From Pseudomonadota bacterium (GTDB taxonomy: Bacteria > Pseudomonadota > Gammaproteobacteria > Burkholderiales > Burkholderiaceae_C): a DNA stretch of 45,803 nucleotides. Within the stretch, counting starts at the first letter, position 1; each line of letters opens with the position of its first letter. Under the pieces are notes generated by a model that had not been told where the DNA came from, did no database searches, and saw only the letters and a program-made list of their open reading frames with translations. The stretch covers positions 1 through 45,803 of the forward strand of contig JAKBNS010000005.1 of assembly GCA_021830925.1 (NCBI GenBank), in the 5' to 3' direction. Positions 16,458 through 25,022 of the stretch are shown piece by piece. Made by a program: the position numbers and the translations under genes.

Positions 16458-17788
16458 TGGGCGATCCGCCGGCACCTCGCACGGCACATGTCCCGGCGCG
16501 CGCCCGCTGCGCGCGCGTCGTGGTGACCGGCATGGGCATGGTGTCGCCCCTCGGGCCGGACGTCGCGCGAAGCTTCGCCGCCGCCCTCGCCGGACGCAGC
16601 GCGGTGCGCCCCGCTCCCGGTCACCTGGCGGCCGGCCTGCCGGGCATGCTGGCGGCGCCCGCCGCGATCGAGCCGGCAGGGCTGCTCGATGCGGCCGACG
16701 CCGGGCTGGACCGCGCCACCCAGCTCGCACTGGCGGCCGCGGCGCAGGCGCTGGGCGAGGCGGGCGTCGAGTCCGCCCCGGACGACGCCGAACGCTTCGG
16801 CGTGTTCTCCGGAATCGGCTTCGGCGGGGCCTGCACGCTCGACGCGATGTACACGCGCTACGTCGGCCACCTGCTGGGCGACGCGGCCGAGCGCCGGCGC
16901 GCCACCGTGATGCACCCGCTGACGGTACCGCGCCTGATGGCCAACGCGGCGCAGGGCCTGGTGTCCATGCGCTACGGACTGCGCGGCATGGGCAACACCT
17001 ACTGCGTGGCCTGCGCGTCCTCGGCCGTCGCCGCAGGCGAGGCGCTGCGCGCCATACGCGACGGCTACCTGGACGCGGCGGTGGTGCTGGGCAGCGAGGC
17101 CATGCTGACCCCCGGCTCGCTGGTGGCCTGGAACGCGCTGCGCGTGCTGGCCCGCGCCGACGCCGCCGACCCCGCCGCGAGTTGCCGCCCCTTCGACCGG
17201 CGGCGCAGCGGATTCGTGCTGGGCGAGGCCGGCGCGGCCCTGGTGCTGGAATCGGAGACGCGCGCGCGTGCGCGCGGGGCGCGCGAGCTGGCCGAGCTGG
17301 CGGGCTACGGCGCCAGCAGCGACGCCCACCACCTGACCGCGCCTTCGGTGCCGGGCCAGGTCGCGGCGATGCGCCAGGCGCTGGCACACGCGGACCTGGC
17401 GCCCGGGGACGTGGGCTACCTCAACGCCCACGGCACCGCCACCGAACTCGGCGACCTGAGCGAGGCCCAGGCCATCGTCGATGTGTTCGGCCCGCGGGGG
17501 CCGGCGGTGAGTTCCACCAAGGCCGTGCACGGCCACCTGATCGGCGCCGGCGGCGCGGTGGAACTCATCCTGGCCATCCAGGCGCTGCGCACCGGCAGGC
17601 TGCCGCCCGGCGCACATCTGGAGCAGCCCGACCCCCGCTGCGCCGGGGTGGACCTGATCGCGGGAGCCGCGCGCGACGCCGCCGGGATCCACGCGGTGAT
17701 GTCGAACTCCTTCGCCTTCGGCGGCAGCAACGCCTGCCTGGTCGCGCGCCGTGCCACCACGCAGGCGCTGGCGGCGGACCCGCCGTGA
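16457..17788 (+). CDS. Beta-ketoacyl-ACP synthase, FabF type (first ketosynthase)
   Basis: The 443-residue condensing enzyme has a complete Cys-His-His triad: C186 in YCVACASSAVA, H325 in YLNAHGTATELGD and H360 in VHGHLIGAGG. The typical end NSFAFGGSNACL is also present. It would extend an ACP-bound acyl chain with malonyl-ACP. ATG 16457 lies in TGATG with the ACP stop; the first 18 residues are extra to the fold. Together with KS2 and the chain-length factor further down, the locus has the three-ketosynthase-fold set typical of aryl-polyene clusters. Confidence 0.93.
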   Translation: MGDPPAPRTAHVPARARCARVVVTGMGMVSPLGPDVARSFAAALAGRSAVRPAPGHLAAGLPGMLAAPAAIEPAGLLDAADAGLDRATQLALAAAAQALGEAGVESAPDDAERFGVFSGIGFGGACTLDAMYTRYVGHLLGDAAERRRATVMHPLTVPRLMANAAQGLVSMRYGLRGMGNTYCVACASSAVAAGEALRAIRDGYLDAAVVLGSEAMLTPGSLVAWNALRVLARADAADPAASCRPFDRRRSGFVLGEAGAALVLESETRARARGARELAELAGYGASSDAHHLTAPSVPGQVAAMRQALAHADLAPGDVGYLNAHGTATELGDLSEAQAIVDVFGPRGPAVSSTKAVHGHLIGAGGAVELILAIQALRTGRLPPGAHLEQPDPRCAGVDLIAGAARDAAGIHAVMSNSFAFGGSNACLVARRATTQALAADPP

Positions 17789-18471
17789 AGCGCAACGCGC
17801 CGCCGCGGTACGGCACGGCACGGCGCATCGGGCGCCGGCTGCTGGCGCACTTCTGGCTCAAGAGCCTGGGCACGACGGCGATCATGACGGGCTTTTTCAT
17901 CGTCTACTTCCAGCTGCTGCGCCATCCCTGGGGCCACGTGAGCACCATCCCTCTCACCGCGGTGGATCGCTGGATCGGCTTCCAGCCCTGGGCGCTGCCG
18001 CTGTACCTGTCGCTGTGGGTCTACGTGTGCGCGCCGGCCATGCTGCTGGACTGCCGGCGCGAGCTGCTGCGCTACGCCGCGGGCATCGGCGGGGTATGCG
18101 CGGTCGGCCTGGGCATCTTCGCCCTGTGGCCGACGCGGATTCCGCCGATGCAGGCAGACTACGCGGGCCATGCTGGCTTCGCGCTGCTGCGCGGCATCGA
18201 CGCCTCCGGTAACGCCTGTCCGTCGCTGCACGTGGCCTCCGCGGTGTTCGCCGCGCTGGCGCTGGAGCGCGTGCTGCCGGGCATCGGCCTGGGCCGGCGC
18301 TGGCGCTGGCTGAGCTGGGCCTGGTGCGCGCTGATCGTCTACTCCACCATGGCGGTCAAGCAGCACGTGCTGATCGACGTGGCCTGCGGAGCCCTGCTGG
18401 GAGCCGCAGGCGCCCTGGCTGCTCGCCGGATTTCGGGTGCTCCGGGCTATGATTCCGCCTTGAACGATTGA
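17785..18471 (+). CDS. PAP2-superfamily membrane phosphatase/transferase
   Basis: The 228-residue protein has about six hydrophobic helices. It carries the PAP2 catalytic segments NACPSLHVASAVFAA, near residue 147, and KQHVLIDVACG, near residue 192. The C-P-S-L-H form resembles the PAP2_3 branch, which includes inositol-phosphorylceramide-synthase-like enzymes, rather than soluble acid phosphatases. The GTG at 17785 overlaps the ketosynthase stop (GTGA). It probably handles a lipid-linked phosphate or head group at the inner membrane. I know of no PAP2 member in the standard E. coli ape gene set, so it may indicate a modified lipid anchor here. Confidence 0.87.
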   Translation: MKRNAPPRYGTARRIGRRLLAHFWLKSLGTTAIMTGFFIVYFQLLRHPWGHVSTIPLTAVDRWIGFQPWALPLYLSLWVYVCAPAMLLDCRRELLRYAAGIGGVCAVGLGIFALWPTRIPPMQADYAGHAGFALLRGIDASGNACPSLHVASAVFAALALERVLPGIGLGRRWRWLSWAWCALIVYSTMAVKQHVLIDVACGALLGAAGALAARRISGAPGYDSALND

Positions 18472-18491
18472 TGTTTTGTACCCTAGCACCC

Positions 18492-18782
18492 ATGTCCACG
18501 CCATCCGCAACCCCGTCCCGGGTCGATCCGCAATTCCTGCTGGAAGTCGGTGACCTCATCGCCGAGTCCCTGGAACTGGACGTGGCCGGGGCCGACATCG
18601 ACCCCGACGCCCCGCTGTACGGCGACGGACTCGGGCTGGACTCCATCGACATCCTCGAAGTGGCGCTGGTGATCTCCAAGAAGTACGGCGTGCAGTTGCG
18701 CGCCGACGACGCCGACAACCATCGCATCTTCAGCTCGCTGCGCCAACTCGCCGGCCACGTCGCGAGGCTGCGCACGACGTGA
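18492..18782 (+). CDS. Acyl carrier protein (second of the APE-like cluster)
   Basis: This is a 96-residue ACP with attachment serine S51 in GDGLGLDSIDILEVAL, matching the GDGLGLDS signature of aryl-polyene ACPs. I chose ATG 18492, which gives MSTPSATPSRVDPQFL. The ATG at 18471 lies in TGATG with the PAP2 stop and would add seven residues, following the junction style of this operon. Neither has a clear Shine-Dalgarno sequence. Confidence 0.9.
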   Translation: MSTPSATPSRVDPQFLLEVGDLIAESLELDVAGADIDPDAPLYGDGLGLDSIDILEVALVISKKYGVQLRADDADNHRIFSSLRQLAGHVARLRTT

Positions 18783-18793
18783 GGAGCCCGGGC

Positions 18794-19282
18794 ATGCGAC
18801 GAATCCTGCGCGGCCTCGTGGCTCTGGGATGCGTCGCGTATCCGCTGGTGGCGCTATGGGCAGGGCGTCACGGTCAACCGCGCTTCGCCGACCTCGCGCT
18901 GGCCGAGCATCTGGGCAGCATGCTGGTGCTCGGCGCGTTGTTCGGCAACACCCTGCGCCCGGGGCGCACGGCGCTGGTCACGCGCTTCGCGGCCGCGCGT
19001 CAGCCCGCGATGTCGCCGCGCCTGCGGCGCTACACGCGCGGCGTGACGGCGGCCTGGACCCTGTTCTTCGCGGCCATGGCCGCGGTTTCGGTGCTGCTGT
19101 TCGTGCTGGGCCCGCTGCGCGACTGGGCCTGGTTCGCCAGCGTGGGCACGCCCTTGCTGGTGGGGTCGATGTTCGTGCTCGAGTACCTGGCCCGTCGGGC
19201 ATGGCTCGACGCGCACGAGCAGGCCGGCCCCTTCGAGGCCATCCGCGCCTACATGGCCTACCGCATGGGGGCCGGGCGATGA
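18794..19282 (+). CDS. ApeG-like inner-membrane protein (COG4648 type)
   Basis: The 162-residue protein has four predicted membrane helices, at about residues 4-22, 38-54, 86-106 and 113-131, with a basic loop RLRRYTRG. Small membrane proteins of this kind sit between the ACP and the ligase genes in aryl-polyene clusters. Its function is not established. GAGGAG 7 nt before ATG 18794 fixes the start; a GTG at 18779 overlapping the ACP2 stop is the alternative. Confidence 0.8.
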   Translation: MRRILRGLVALGCVAYPLVALWAGRHGQPRFADLALAEHLGSMLVLGALFGNTLRPGRTALVTRFAAARQPAMSPRLRRYTRGVTAAWTLFFAAMAAVSVLLFVLGPLRDWAWFASVGTPLLVGSMFVLEYLARRAWLDAHEQAGPFEAIRAYMAYRMGAGR

Positions 19283-19304
19283 GCGCAGCGAGGAGGGTGG
19301 TTCC
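19281..19304 (+). repeat. Leader repeat copy 1 (24 nt)
   Basis: This copy starts GAGCGCAGCGAGGAGGGT and ends GGTTCC. It overlaps the stop of the ApeG-like gene. Unlike the other three copies it is not followed by a start codon of a recognisable gene. The copy at 19359 begins 78 nt later. Confidence 0.75.
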
Positions 19305-19306
19305 CA

Positions 19307-19357
19307 GGAGCGCCGCGCACGGCCGCTCCGAAGCGGCGCTCCACTCCCTCGGGGAGT
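19307..19357 (+). repeat. Two consecutive hairpins in the ApeG-ligase spacer
   Basis: GGAGCGCCGC (19307-19316) pairs with GCGGCGCTCC (19333-19342) around a 16-nt loop. Immediately after, ACTCCC (19343-19348) pairs with GGGAGT (19352-19357) around TCG. Both arms are perfect. The 100-nt spacer 19283-19382 is the longest gap in the otherwise overlapping operon. The hairpins may tune translation or mRNA processing between the halves of the operon. Confidence 0.6.
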
Positions 19358-19358
19358 C

Positions 19359-19382
19359 GAGCGCAGCGAGGAGGGTAGTTCC
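19359..19382 (+). repeat. Leader repeat copy 2 (24 nt), ribosome-binding site of the acyl-AMP ligase gene
   Basis: The element begins GAGCGCAGCGAGGAGGGT, ends AGTTCC and abuts ATG 19383. It provides GGAGG about 8 nt before the start codon. Confidence 0.8.
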
Positions 19383-20750
19383 ATGACCGACACGCTGCCC
19401 CTGCTGTCGCGCGACGACCCGGAGGCCGTCGTCGCCTGGCGCGCGGGGCGGCCGATCCGCGTGGCCGAGTTCCTGGCCGACACGGCGCGCGTGGCGCATG
19501 CCCTGCCCGACGGAGCCCACGTGCTCAACGCCTGCCAGGACCGCTACCACGTGGCCGTGGGCTTCGCCGCGGCCGCGGTGCGCGACAAGATCACCGTGCT
19601 GCCGTCCACGCGCACCCCCGACGCCGTGCGCCGGCTGCGCGAGACCATGCCCGACCTGTTCGCGCTGGTCGACGGCGCCGGCGGCACGGAACTGGATCTG
19701 CCGCGCCTGGACTACCCCGAGGCGCCCGCGCGGGGCGGGACGGCGGCGCCGATGCCCATGCCGCGCATTCCCGCGCGGCGGGTGGTCGCCAAGGTCTGCA
19801 CCTCCGGCTCCACCGGCGCGCCGCTGCCCCACGACAAGACCTGGGGCGCGCTGGTGGCCTGCATCCGCGCGGGTCGCGACCGCCTGGGCCTGCCGCCGCG
19901 CACCACGCTGGTGGGCACGGTGCCGGCGCAGCACATGTACGGTTTCGAGTCCACGCTGCTGATGGCCCTGCACGGCGAGCTGGCGCTGAGCTCGGCGCAC
20001 CCCTTCTACCCCGCCGACATCGTCGAGGAGCTCGCCCGCGTGCCGGCACCGCGCCTGCTGGTGACCACCCCGGTGCACCTGCGGGCGCTGCTGGCCTGCG
20101 GCCTGGACATCCCGCCGCTGGCCCTGGTGCTGTGCGCCACGGCCCCGCTGGCCACGGACCTGGCGCACGAGGTCGAGGCGCGCACCGGCGCCCCGCTGGT
20201 CGAGATCTACGGTTCCACCGAAACCGGGCAGATCGCCACTCGCCGCACCTCGCGCGGCGACGCCTTCACGCTGCTGGACGGGGTCGCGCTGGTGCCGCAG
20301 GCGCAAGGCCTGGCGATGGCCTCGGGCGGGCACCTCGCCGTGCCGACGCCGATGCACGACGTCATCGAACCCCTGGGTGGCGGGGATTTCCGGCTGCACG
20401 GACGCGGCGCGGACATGGTCAACGTGGCCGGCAAGCGCAGCTCGCTGGCGCATCTGAACCACCAGCTGTGCAGCATTCCCGGCGTGCTGGACGGCGCCTT
20501 CTTCGCCCCCGACCGCGGCCCCGGGCAGGGCGTGGACCGGCTCATGGCCTTCGTGGTCGCGCCGGGGCTGAGCGCGCGCTCGCTGCGCCAGGCGCTGCGC
20601 GAGCGCATCGACCCCGCCTTCCTGCCCCGCCCGCTGGCGCTGCTGCGGGAACTGCCGCGCAACGCCACCGGCAAGCTGCCGCGCGCGGAACTGGCCGCGC
20701 TGGCGCTGCGGCACGGCGCATCCGCCGAGGCCTGCGACGATGACGACTGA
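19383..20750 (+). CDS. Acyl-AMP ligase (ApeH-like)
   Basis: This 455-residue member of the adenylate-forming superfamily has the phosphate loop CTSGSTGAPLPHDK near residue 139, EIYGSTETGQIATR near 277, and the C-terminal lysine in NATGKLPRAEL. In aryl-polyene pathways the homologue activates the aromatic or acyl starter acid and loads it on an ACP. The start abuts a leader repeat that supplies the ribosome-binding site. Its 3' end overlaps the dehydratase gene by 11 nt. Confidence 0.9.
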   Translation: MTDTLPLLSRDDPEAVVAWRAGRPIRVAEFLADTARVAHALPDGAHVLNACQDRYHVAVGFAAAAVRDKITVLPSTRTPDAVRRLRETMPDLFALVDGAGGTELDLPRLDYPEAPARGGTAAPMPMPRIPARRVVAKVCTSGSTGAPLPHDKTWGALVACIRAGRDRLGLPPRTTLVGTVPAQHMYGFESTLLMALHGELALSSAHPFYPADIVEELARVPAPRLLVTTPVHLRALLACGLDIPPLALVLCATAPLATDLAHEVEARTGAPLVEIYGSTETGQIATRRTSRGDAFTLLDGVALVPQAQGLAMASGGHLAVPTPMHDVIEPLGGGDFRLHGRGADMVNVAGKRSSLAHLNHQLCSIPGVLDGAFFAPDRGPGQGVDRLMAFVVAPGLSARSLRQALRERIDPAFLPRPLALLRELPRNATGKLPRAELAALALRHGASAEACDDDD

Positions 20751-21054
20751 AACCCCGCTCGGGCCCTACGCGCCGGATCATCCGGCCTTCGCGGGGCACT
20801 TCCCCGGCAACCCCATGGTGCCCGGCGTGCTGCTGCTCGACGCGGCGGTGCACGCCTTGTGCGAGACCATGCCGGCGGGCGCGATCGGGCTGCGCATCGA
20901 CCGTGTCAAGTTCACCGGCACGGTGCGCCCCGGCGAAGCCCTGAGCGTGCACGGCGAACCCGGAGCGCACGCGGCCTTCGACGTGCGCCAGGACACGCGC
21001 GTGGTCGCCAGCGGCTGGTTCGCGCCGGCGCCCGCGTCGGGCGAGCCGCCATGA
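20740..21054 (+). CDS. ApeI-like 3-hydroxyacyl-ACP dehydratase (hotdog fold)
   Basis: The 104-residue protein carries DHPAFAGHFPGNPMVPGV, the FabA/FabZ-like hotdog signature with the catalytic histidine in AGHFPG. It would dehydrate 3-hydroxyacyl-ACP intermediates during polyene chain growth. It overlaps the ligase gene upstream. Its stop lies within the sequence that starts leader repeat copy 3. Confidence 0.88.
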   Translation: MTTETPLGPYAPDHPAFAGHFPGNPMVPGVLLLDAAVHALCETMPAGAIGLRIDRVKFTGTVRPGEALSVHGEPGAHAAFDVRQDTRVVASGWFAPAPASGEPP

Positions 21055-21076
21055 GCGCAGCGAGGAGGGTATTTTC
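21053..21076 (+). repeat. Leader repeat copy 3 (24 nt), ribosome-binding site of the acyltransferase gene
   Basis: GAGCGCAGCGAGGAGGGT followed by ATTTTC abuts ATG 21077. It overlaps the preceding stop codon in the same way as copy 1 (ATGAGCGC). Confidence 0.8.
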
Positions 21077-22009
21077 ATGATCAGCCGGCGCCCGGCCTCG
21101 TGGACCCGGGACCACGAGCGCAGCAGCGTCTCCATGCTGCGTCTGATGACCTGGATCTCGCTGCGCCTGGGCCGCCGCCCGGCGCGCGTGGTGCTGGTGG
21201 GCATCTGCCTGTACTTCCTGGTCTGCGCGCCCAGCGCGCGGCGCGCGTCCGGCGCCTACCTGGAGCGTGCCCTCGGCCGCCGGCCGCGCTGGCACGACCG
21301 CTTCGCGCACATCCACAGCTTCGCCTCGACCATCCACGACCGCGTGTTCCTGCTGCACGAGCGCGCCGACCTGTTCGACATCCGCGCCCGCGGCACCGAG
21401 CACGTCGAGGCGGCTGTCGCGCCGGGACGCGGGGCGCTGCTGCTGGGCGCCCACTTCGGCAGTTTCGAGGTGCTGCGCGCGGTGGGCCAGCTGCGCGGGC
21501 TGTCGGTCTCCCTGCTCATGTATCCGGACAACGCGCGCAAGATCAACGCGGCGCTGCGCGCCATCAACCCGCAAGCGCAACAGGGCATCATCGCGCTGGG
21601 TCAGCCGGACTCCATGCTGCGGGTCAGCGAAGCGCTCGACGCCGGGAACATCGTGGGCATCCTCGCCGACCGCTCGCTGCACGAGGACGCGACCGCGCGC
21701 CGCGAATTCCTGGGCGCCGAGGCCGCGTGGCCCGTCGGGCCCCTGCGCATCGCCGCGCTGCTGCGCCGACCGGTGGTGTTCATGGCCGGCATGTACCGCG
21801 GCGACAACCGCTACGAGGTGGTGTTCGAGCCGCTGGCGGACTTCTCCGAGGTGGAGCGCGGCGCGCGCGCCGCCGCGCTGGACCGTGCCCTCGACACCTA
21901 CGTGGACCTGCTCGAGGGGCACTGCCGCGCCGCGCCCTTCAACTGGTTCAATTTTTTCGATTTCTGGGCCTCGGCGCGGGCCGCGCCGGCCCCGGAGGCG
22001 AGGCCGTGA
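21077..22009 (+). CDS. LpxL/HtrB-type acyltransferase (LPLAT superfamily)
   Basis: The 310-residue protein has an N-terminal hydrophobic anchor near residues 32-54. The HX4E acyltransferase motif is in LLGAHFGSFEVLRAVG, and MYPDNARKI and WPVGPLRIAALLRRPV follow. Enzymes of this group move acyl chains from ACP to lipid acceptors at the inner membrane. In aryl-polyene clusters the homologue is thought to build the lipid anchor. Its translation start is set by leader repeat copy 3. Confidence 0.88.
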   Translation: MISRRPASWTRDHERSSVSMLRLMTWISLRLGRRPARVVLVGICLYFLVCAPSARRASGAYLERALGRRPRWHDRFAHIHSFASTIHDRVFLLHERADLFDIRARGTEHVEAAVAPGRGALLLGAHFGSFEVLRAVGQLRGLSVSLLMYPDNARKINAALRAINPQAQQGIIALGQPDSMLRVSEALDAGNIVGILADRSLHEDATARREFLGAEAAWPVGPLRIAALLRRPVVFMAGMYRGDNRYEVVFEPLADFSEVERGARAAALDRALDTYVDLLEGHCRAAPFNWFNFFDFWASARAAPAPEARP

Positions 22010-22647
22010 GCCGGCACGATCCCCACGGTCTCGACGCTGCACGCCCGGCATGGCGGCCTCGGCGCCGCGGCGTGCTGGGCGTCCTGGCGCTGGCCGCGCT
22101 GGCGGCGCTGGGCGGGACGCAGGCCCTGGCCGCCCCGCCCTGGGACCTGGCCGCCTTGATGCGTCTGATGGCCGCGCGCAAGTCCGGCGAAGCGCGGTTC
22201 CGCGAGACCAAGACCGTGGCCATGCTGGACGCGCCCGTCACGTCCTCCGGCATCCTGCGCTTCGCGGCGCCGGACATGCTGGAAATGCACACCCTCGAAC
22301 CCAGCCCGCAGCGCCTGGTGGTGCGGGGCCGGCAGGTCAGCGTGGAACTCGACGGCCGATCGCGCCAGTTCGACCTCGACCAGGCGCCCGCGGTGGGCGC
22401 GCTGGTCGAGGGCATCCGCGCCACCCTGGTCGGCGACCTCGCCGGGCTGCAGCGGGCCTACCACGCGCGCCTGCAGGGCGAGCGCGCGCGCTGGACCCTG
22501 GTGCTGGTGCCGCGCCTGCCGGCGGCGCGCGCGCGGGTCAGCGAGATCGACGTCAGCGGCTCGGAAGCTTCCGTGCGCGAAATCGCCGTGTTCCAGGCCG
22601 ACGGCGATCGCTCGTGGATGCGCATTCACGAACTGTCCCGGCCGTGA
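22006..22647 (+). CDS. LolA-like outer-membrane carrier (ApeL-like)
   Basis: The 213-residue protein has a basic N-terminus (RPRRRGVLG) followed by a hydrophobic stretch VLALAALAALGGTQALAA, a signal peptide with cleavage near residue 43. The mature part, MAARKSGEARFRETKTV and SGILRFAAPDMLEMHT, resembles LolA-fold proteins of aryl-polyene clusters. It would carry a hydrophobic product across the periplasm. GTG 22006 lies in GTGA with the previous stop, and GGAGG is 7 nt upstream. Confidence 0.85.
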   Translation: MSRHDPHGLDAARPAWRPRRRGVLGVLALAALAALGGTQALAAPPWDLAALMRLMAARKSGEARFRETKTVAMLDAPVTSSGILRFAAPDMLEMHTLEPSPQRLVVRGRQVSVELDGRSRQFDLDQAPAVGALVEGIRATLVGDLAGLQRAYHARLQGERARWTLVLVPRLPAARARVSEIDVSGSEASVREIAVFQADGDRSWMRIHELSRP

Positions 22648-25022
22648 ACCGCAGGCGCGCGGCCATCGTGCTGGCCTGGGTGGCGCTGCTCGGCATCGCG
22701 CTGGGCCTGGCGCTGCGCGCGCGCTTCACGGCCGACATGTCCGCCTTCCTGCCCCACGCACCCGACGCGAGCCAGCGCGTGCTGGTCGACCAGCTGCGCG
22801 ACGGGCTGGTGTCGCGCGTGCTGCTGGTGGGCATCGACGGCGCCACGCCGGGGGTCCGGGCCGAGCTGTCGACCCGCCTGGCGACGCGCCTGCGCGCGCT
22901 GCCGGATTTCGCCTCGGTGAGCAACGGCCGCACGGACCGCGGCGGCGAGGACTTCGCGCTGGCCTTCGCGCATCGCTACCTGCTGAGCCCGGCGACCGAC
23001 GCGCGGGCCTTCAGCGCCGCCGCGCTGCACCGCGCCATCGGCGATTCCATCGCGCAACTGGCCGGCCCGCTGGGCGACGGCCTGAAGTCCCTGCTGCCCG
23101 CGGACCCGACCGGCGCCACGCTACGCTTCCTCGGCGCCGTCCAGCCGCCGGCGCAGCCCCGACGGCTGGACGGCGTGTGGGCCTCGCCGGACGGCGCGCG
23201 CGCGCTGCTGCTGGTGATCACCCGCGCCTCGGGCACGGACATCGATGCCCAGCAGGCCGCGCTGCGCGTGCTGCGCGCCAGCTTTGCCCAGGAGCGCGAG
23301 GCCCTGGGCGCGACGGCCGCCGGGGCCTCGCTGGTGGTCAGCGGGCCGGCGGTGTTCGCCACCTATTCGCGCGGGGTGATCGAGCGCGCGGTGACCCGCG
23401 TGAGCCTGCTCGGGGCGGCCCTGATCGTCGCGCTGCTGCTGCTGGTGTACCGGTCGACGGTTCTGCTGCTGCTCGGGCTGCTGCCGGTGCTCACCGGCAT
23501 CGTCGTCGCCACCGCCGCGGTGGGCGTGGGCTTCGGCGTGGTGCAGGGCATCACGCTGGGCTTCGGCACCGCGCTGATGGGCGAGGCGGTGGACTATTCC
23601 ATCTACCTGTTCGTGCAGTCGGGCCCGGAGGGTGCCGCCGAAGCACCGCCCGACGCACGCGCCGCGCGCCTGGCCTGGGTGCGCCGCTTCTGGCCCACCG
23701 TGCGCCTGGGCATGTTGACCTCGATGATCGGTTTCGCCAGCCTGCTGTTGTCCGACTTCCCCGGGCTGGCGCAGATCGGCGCCTATTCCATGGTCGGGGT
23801 GTTCGCGGCGGCCCTGGTCACTCGCTTCGTGCTGCCCGAGCTGATGCCGCCGGGCCTGGCGGTGCGCGACCTGTCGCGCGCCGGTCTGCGCCTGGAGCGC
23901 GGCGTGCGCGGGCTGCGGCGCCTGCGGCGGCCGCTGGCGCTGCTGGTGCTGGCCTCGGCCGCGCTGCTGCTGGCGCAGCGCCACCATGTGTGGGACGACC
24001 GCCTGGGCGCGCTCAGCCCGATTCCCCAGCCCATGCTCGATGCCGACGCCACGCTGCGCGCCCAGATCGGCGCGTCCGACTCCGGCGACCTGGTGGCCGT
24101 GCGCGGCGCCAGCCAGGAGGCGGTGCTGCAGGCGGCCGAAGCGCTGGCCCCACGCTTGCGGACCCTGCGCGAGCGGGGGCTGATCGGCGGCTTCGACAGC
24201 CCCGCGCGCTACCTGCCCAGCATGCGCACCCAGCGCGCGCGCCAGGCCGCGCTGCCCGACTCCGCCCGTCTCGAGGCCGAACTGCGCGTGGCGGTGAAGG
24301 GACTTCCGGTGAAGGCCGAACGATTCCGGCCCTTCGTGACCGACGTGCAGGCCGCACGCCATGCCCCGCTGCTCACCCGCGCGGACCTGGCCCACAGCTC
24401 CTTCGCGCTGGCGCTGGACGGCATGCTGCTACGCGACCGACACGGCGGCTGGACGGCGCTGCTGCCGCTGCGCGCACCGGCCGGCTCGCCCATCGACCTG
24501 GCGCGAGTGCGCGATGCGCTGCGCGGCAGCGGGGCCATCGTCGTGGACCTGGGCGCGACCAGCAACCAGCTCTACCAGCGCTACCTGCGCACCGCCATCG
24601 GACTGTCGCTGGCCGGGGTGCTCGGCATGGCCGCGTTGCTGCTGCTGGCGCTGCGCTCCGCGCGCCGCGTGGCCCGGGTGCTCGCACCGCTGCTGGCGGC
24701 GGTCGTGGTGGTGGCCGCGGGCCTGGTGCTGCTCGGCCAGCGACTCAACCTGCTGCATCTGGTGGGCATGATGCTGGTCATCGCCGCGGGGTCGAACTAC
24801 GCGCTGTTCTTCGACCGCGGCCAGCGGCACGGGGGCATCACGCCGCGGACCCTGGCCTCGCTGGTGTTCGCCAACCTCGGCACGGTGGCCGGTTTCGGAC
24901 CGCTTTTGCTGTCCGGCGTGCCGGTGCTGGCCTCGCTGGGGGCGACGGTCGCCCCGGGGGCGCTGCTGGCGCTGGTGTTCTCGGCCGCGCTGTCCGAGGA
25001 CGACCATGGGGGACCGGCGTGA
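22644..25022 (+). CDS. MMPL/RND-family exporter (ApeM-like)
   Basis: The 792-residue membrane protein has two homologous halves. Each has one helix (near residues 5-23 and 425-440), a large periplasmic domain, and five clustered helices at about 250-400 and 640-775. Conserved sites include GFGTALMGEAVDYSIYLF in the first half and MMLVIAAGSNYALFFDRG in the second. It would transport the lipid-like product from the inner membrane, handing it to the LolA-like protein encoded just upstream. The start is GTG 22644 inside GTGA. Confidence 0.9.
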   Translation: MNRRRAAIVLAWVALLGIALGLALRARFTADMSAFLPHAPDASQRVLVDQLRDGLVSRVLLVGIDGATPGVRAELSTRLATRLRALPDFASVSNGRTDRGGEDFALAFAHRYLLSPATDARAFSAAALHRAIGDSIAQLAGPLGDGLKSLLPADPTGATLRFLGAVQPPAQPRRLDGVWASPDGARALLLVITRASGTDIDAQQAALRVLRASFAQEREALGATAAGASLVVSGPAVFATYSRGVIERAVTRVSLLGAALIVALLLLVYRSTVLLLLGLLPVLTGIVVATAAVGVGFGVVQGITLGFGTALMGEAVDYSIYLFVQSGPEGAAEAPPDARAARLAWVRRFWPTVRLGMLTSMIGFASLLLSDFPGLAQIGAYSMVGVFAAALVTRFVLPELMPPGLAVRDLSRAGLRLERGVRGLRRLRRPLALLVLASAALLLAQRHHVWDDRLGALSPIPQPMLDADATLRAQIGASDSGDLVAVRGASQEAVLQAAEALAPRLRTLRERGLIGGFDSPARYLPSMRTQRARQAALPDSARLEAELRVAVKGLPVKAERFRPFVTDVQAARHAPLLTRADLAHSSFALALDGMLLRDRHGGWTALLPLRAPAGSPIDLARVRDALRGSGAIVVDLGATSNQLYQRYLRTAIGLSLAGVLGMAALLLLALRSARRVARVLAPLLAAVVVVAAGLVLLGQRLNLLHLVGMMLVIAAGSNYALFFDRGQRHGGITPRTLASLVFANLGTVAGFGPLLLSGVPVLASLGATVAPGALLALVFSAALSEDDHGGPA

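Noticed and set aside
19279-19386. A 35-codon frame beginning MSAARRVV and ending SSAARRVVP
   Set aside because: It is produced by the two leader repeats and the hairpins between them; the second repeat is the ribosome-binding site of the ligase. I treat it as non-coding, although copy 3 gives a similar short peptide start.
23121-24395. Frame antisense to the exporter with Gln/His-rich repeats
   Set aside because: Repeats mirror Leu/Ala-rich membrane helices on the coding strand; no independent evidence of expression.
21267-25022. A 1251-codon continuous frame
   Set aside because: Only its 3' part (from 22644) encodes the MMPL exporter. The 5' part is out of frame with the acyltransferase and LolA-like genes and is a composition artefact.
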